Shown: positions 61,475 to 64,000 of the stretch, piece by piece
How positions within the stretch are numbered: position 1 is the first letter of the stretch
Layout of the letters: each line of letters begins with the position of its first letter
NCBI GenBank assembly: GCA_016714795.1
Contig: JADKCA010000003.1
Span: forward strand, 186,001-250,000
Length of the DNA stretch: 64,000 bases
From: Sphingomonadales bacterium
GTDB taxonomy: Bacteria > Pseudomonadota > Alphaproteobacteria > Sphingomonadales > Sphingomonadaceae
Reading direction: 5' to 3'
The notes under the pieces: model-generated
What the model saw: the letters and a program-made list of their open reading frames with translations, nothing else
What the model was told of the DNA's origin: nothing
Database searches by the model: none
Made by a program: the position numbers and the translations under genes

Positions 61475-62736
61475 AAGGTTGCGAAGAAGATGATCGTGGC
61501 CATCGCCATAGCCAGCGTGGCCGCCCATCCAGTGAGGGTTGCGCGCAGCCCCAGCGGCAAGCGCCCCATGGCGCGCGGGTTGCGCACGATCAGCATCATG
61601 ACAACCATCAGCGGCGCGGCCAGCACGCCATTCACCACGGCCGCCCAATAGAGCGCCTTGGCCGGATCAATGCCGATGAATTGCAGCGCCGCGCCCAGCA
61701 TCGTCGTCACCGCAATCGCACCATAGAACAGCTTGGCCTTGTCCCAGCGCGAGTCCAGACTGCCTGTCTTGCCGAACATTTCGGTCACCGCATAGGCCGC
61801 CGACCCCGCCAGCACCGGCACGGCCAGCAGCCCGGTTCCGACGATCCCCAATGCAAACAGCGCAAAGGCGAAATCCCCCGCGATGGGCCGCAACGCTTCA
61901 GCGGCTTGCGCTGATGTCTCGATGTCGCGCACGCCATTGGCATGGAGCGTTGCGGCGGTCGCAAACACAATAGCGAGCGAGATGATCGAGCTGAACGCCA
62001 TGCCCGTCAGCGTATCAATGCGGATGCGCGCCAGCTCAGGCCCGGCCTCCGATGGGACAACGCACAGCGGCTTGACCTTGTGGCGATGCTGTTCCTCAAT
62101 CTCCTGCGCGGCCTGCCAGAAGAAGAGATAGGGGCTGATCGTCGTACCGAGGATCGCCACGACCGCTGTCGCATAGGCCCCGCTAAACTCAATGCGCGGG
62201 ATCACGAGCGACGCCAGCGCCTCGCCCCATGGCACATGCGCCACCGCGACCACCGCCACATAGGCGAAGAGCGAGAGCGTGGTCCATTTGAGGATCGATG
62301 CATAGCGCCCATAGGGAATGAACACCTCCAGCGCGACGCACAGCAGCCCGATCAATATGGTGTAGAGTGTCGCAGGGCCGCCAGCGAGCAAAGTCACCGC
62401 AGCTCCCATGGCCGCCAGATCAGCTCCCAGATTGATGATATTGGCCACCAGCAACAACGCCACGATGCCGAACAGCACCGGGCTCGGATAGTGCCGCCGC
62501 AAATTGCGCGCAATACCCGCACCCGTCACCCGACCAATTTCTGCCGCGACCTCCTGAATGGCCACCATCAGCGGGAAACTGAACAGGAAGGTCCAGCTCA
62601 GCCCATAGCCAAACTCTGCCCCCACCTGACTGTGCGTGCCGATGCCGGACGGATCATCATCCGCTGCACCCGTAACCAGACCCGGCCCAAGCCGTGAAAA
62701 GAACTGGCGGATGCGTCCGGGTTCGGCCTTACTCAA
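61471..62736 (-). CDS. NRAMP-related metal-ion transporter with altered metal-site motifs
   Basis: 421 residues with about eleven membrane segments. TM1 reads GLVTGAADDDPSGIGTHSQV, where canonical NRAMP has DPGN; TM6 reads ILGTTISPYLFFWQAAQEIE, where MPH is the rule. Both metal-binding motifs are therefore changed, as in NRAMP-related branches with different ion preference. I chose TTG 62736 as the start: it overlaps the VOC stop by 8 bases and begins SKAEPGRIRQFFSRLGPGL; an upstream ATG would overlap more of that gene. Cotranscribed with the VOC and DMT genes. Confidence 0.82.
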   Translation of the reverse strand: MSKAEPGRIRQFFSRLGPGLVTGAADDDPSGIGTHSQVGAEFGYGLSWTFLFSFPLMVAIQEVAAEIGRVTGAGIARNLRRHYPSPVLFGIVALLLVANIINLGADLAAMGAAVTLLAGGPATLYTILIGLLCVALEVFIPYGRYASILKWTTLSLFAYVAVVAVAHVPWGEALASLVIPRIEFSGAYATAVVAILGTTISPYLFFWQAAQEIEEQHRHKVKPLCVVPSEAGPELARIRIDTLTGMAFSSIISLAIVFATAATLHANGVRDIETSAQAAEALRPIAGDFAFALFALGIVGTGLLAVPVLAGSAAYAVTEMFGKTGSLDSRWDKAKLFYGAIAVTTMLGAALQFIGIDPAKALYWAAVVNGVLAAPLMVVMMLIVRNPRAMGRLPLGLRATLTGWAATLAMAMATIIFFATL

Positions 62737-63193
62737 ACGAGTCCACCGCGCCGATCTGCGCTCCATCTTCGAGCAGGCCCACACCCGGCACATGGTTGAA
62801 TTCGATGCGGATTCCGTCCGGATCTTCAAACAGAACTGAGTAATAGCCGGGAGCCCAGGGGCCGGGTTCGGGCGCGTGGATGATGGTCACATCCTTGTCC
62901 GCCAGCCACGCCGTCACCCGGTCTATGCTTTCCCGGTCTCGCATCCGGAAACAGGCATGGTGCAGGCCGGGCGCGCCTTGATCAAACTTCCTGCCCGCGT
63001 TTTCCGGACTGCCGGTGCGGATGCCAATCGCGGTGCGCCCGCCGACACCATAGAGCATGTGCTCTGAATCGAGCACGACCTTGAGCCCCAGATAGGCAAT
63101 CATCTGCCGCCAGAACGCTGTGGAGCGCGCAAAGTCCCCCGCTGTCAGAATGACATGCGCGACGCCGTTCAGGCCACTGTCCAACCCACTCAT
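62729..63193 (-). CDS. VOC-family (glyoxalase/dioxygenase-fold) protein
   Basis: 154 residues: GVAHVILTAGDFARSTAFWR near the start, LHHACFRMRDRESIDRVTAW in the middle, and GYYSVLFEDPDGIRIEFNHV at the end, carrying the metal-binding His/Glu pattern of the vicinal oxygen chelate fold. Function unknown. ATG 63193 overlaps the aldehyde dehydrogenase stop by four bases, and its stop overlaps the NRAMP-like start. Confidence 0.9.
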   Translation of the reverse strand: MSGLDSGLNGVAHVILTAGDFARSTAFWRQMIAYLGLKVVLDSEHMLYGVGGRTAIGIRTGSPENAGRKFDQGAPGLHHACFRMRDRESIDRVTAWLADKDVTIIHAPEPGPWAPGYYSVLFEDPDGIRIEFNHVPGVGLLEDGAQIGAVDSFE

Positions 63194-64000
63194 TTTTTCA
63201 GCTCGCGCTCCAATGTCTTCAGCGTCGCCTTGCCGTAGGGCGGACGGAAGCCGCCCATGCCCGCCACATCCATGCCCGGCTGGCGATAGACGGCGCGGCC
63301 ATGGCTGAACGTCCTAAACCCGTCCATGCCGTGATAGTTCCCCATGCCGGACGGGCCAACACCGCCAAACGGCAGATCCTCCATCGCATTGTGGAAAATC
63401 ACGTCGTTCACCGTGACGCCGCCGGAAACGGTGCGGTTGAGCACGCGCTGTTCCTCGGCCTTGTCAGTGCCGAAATAATAAAGGCCCAGCGGGCGATCAT
63501 GCGCATTCACATAATCAATCGCTTCGTCGATTCCGGCATAGGTCATCACCGGCAGGATCGGGCCGAAAATCTCCTCCTGCATCACCTTCATGTCATCATT
63601 GACGTTGCGGATGATGGTAAGCGGCATCTTGTTGCCGTTGGAAGCCTTGAAATCCTCATCGCCCGGATTGACCTCGATCAGTTCGGCCCCCTTGGCTTTC
63701 GCATCCTCCAGATAGCCTTGGAGCCGCTCATAGTTGCGACCGTTCACAACGGAGGTATAATCATCATTGCCCAGCAGCGTCGGGTACATGGCCTTGACGC
63801 TAGACACGACGGATTGCACCATCTCCTCTTCCTGCTCCTTGGCAACCAGCAGATAATCGGGCGCGAGACAGATTTGCCCGGCATTCATCATCTTGCCCAG
63901 CGCCACACGCGATCCGGCCTTGGTCTTGTCTGCCGAACGCCCGATGATGGTGGGAGACTTTCCGCCCAGTTCAAGCGTGACAGGCACCAGATTGTCCGCC
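63190..64000 (-). CDS. Coniferyl-aldehyde-dehydrogenase-like aldehyde dehydrogenase (partial, 5' end outside window)
   Basis: The C-terminal 269 or so residues of an NAD(P)-dependent aldehyde dehydrogenase. The general-base Glu is in VTLELGGKSPTIIG and the catalytic Cys in NAGQICLAPDYLLVAKEQEE. EEIFGPILPVMTYAG and DLPFGGVGPSGMGNYHGMDG follow. PDYLLV after the Cys and the GNYHG ending are usual for the coniferyl aldehyde dehydrogenase (CalB) group, which oxidises lignin-derived aldehydes. First readable gene of the ALDH-VOC-NRAMP-DMT operon. The start lies beyond the window. Confidence 0.9.
   Translation of the reverse strand, partial: ADNLVPVTLELGGKSPTIIGRSADKTKAGSRVALGKMMNAGQICLAPDYLLVAKEQEEEMVQSVVSSVKAMYPTLLGNDDYTSVVNGRNYERLQGYLEDAKAKGAELIEVNPGDEDFKASNGNKMPLTIIRNVNDDMKVMQEEIFGPILPVMTYAGIDEAIDYVNAHDRPLGLYYFGTDKAEEQRVLNRTVSGGVTVNDVIFHNAMEDLPFGGVGPSGMGNYHGMDGFRTFSHGRAVYRQPGMDVAGMGGFRPPYGKATLKTLERELKK

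Overview
The window looks like a chromosomal segment of a sphingomonad (Alphaproteobacteria, order Sphingomonadales). The basis is inference from content: the rimP-nusA-ylxR-infB-rbfA, truB-rpsO-pnp and hslV-hslU blocks, a small SRP RNA beside dnaX, a large TonB-dependent receptor, many acyl-CoA dehydrogenases, high GC, and several families of short palindromic repeats of the kind common in this order. No species is assigned.

Layout. 1-9.2 kb: partial dnaX (-), SRP RNA (-), TonB-dependent receptor (-), folE (+), a periplasmic cyclophilin (-), a one-TM sugar-phosphate transferase (+), a periplasmic M20 amidohydrolase (-) and a DUF2279-like exported protein (-). 9.4-19.7 kb: a decayed phytanoyl-CoA dioxygenase-type gene, glnD (-), a frameshifted exported protein with a TonB C-terminal-like domain, a TelA/XpaC-type pair (-) and a divergent exported TPR-CHAT protein. 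19.9-32 kb: translation and RNA-metabolism genes (rimP, nusA, ylxR, infB, rbfA; truB, rpsO, pnp), interrupted by yceI-like, tdk, GNAT and M50 protease genes. 32-35 kb: a GNAT gene, two acyl-CoA dehydrogenases and tRNA-Cys(GCA).

35.2-48 kb is the most distinctive accessory region. It holds a PapD-like chaperone (+), a convergent outer-membrane usher (-), and upstream of the usher a same-strand array of seven related small exported proteins that look like pilus subunits. Five of the seven carry frameshifts, often two or more. Divergent from the array lie a NarL-type response regulator and two tandem paralogous 7TM histidine kinases. A 20-bp palindrome, TGTCCCNNNNNTTGGGGACA, occurs upstream of the chaperone and twice in the spacer between the subunit array and the regulator. 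I infer it is the regulator's binding site, tying the locus into one regulon. A decayed IS3-type transposase fragment follows the second kinase.

48-57 kb: a flavin-dependent monooxygenase-like gene with divergent TetR, pirin with divergent HxlR, hslU/hslV, a lipoprotein, and a valine-catabolism-like operon (acyl-CoA dehydrogenase, 3-hydroxyisobutyryl-CoA hydrolase, enoyl-CoA hydratase). 57-58.5 kb: a small AT-richer patch with a HigBA toxin-antitoxin pair and a trypsin-like protease broken by a 2-nt frameshift at its active-site serine. 58.5-64 kb: oligopeptidase B-like protease, a DMT permease, an NRAMP-related transporter with altered metal-site motifs, a VOC protein and a partial coniferyl-aldehyde-type dehydrogenase, the last four overlapping as one operon.

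Caveat: frameshifts were read by eye. Whether they are real mutations or assembly errors cannot be settled from the sequence alone.
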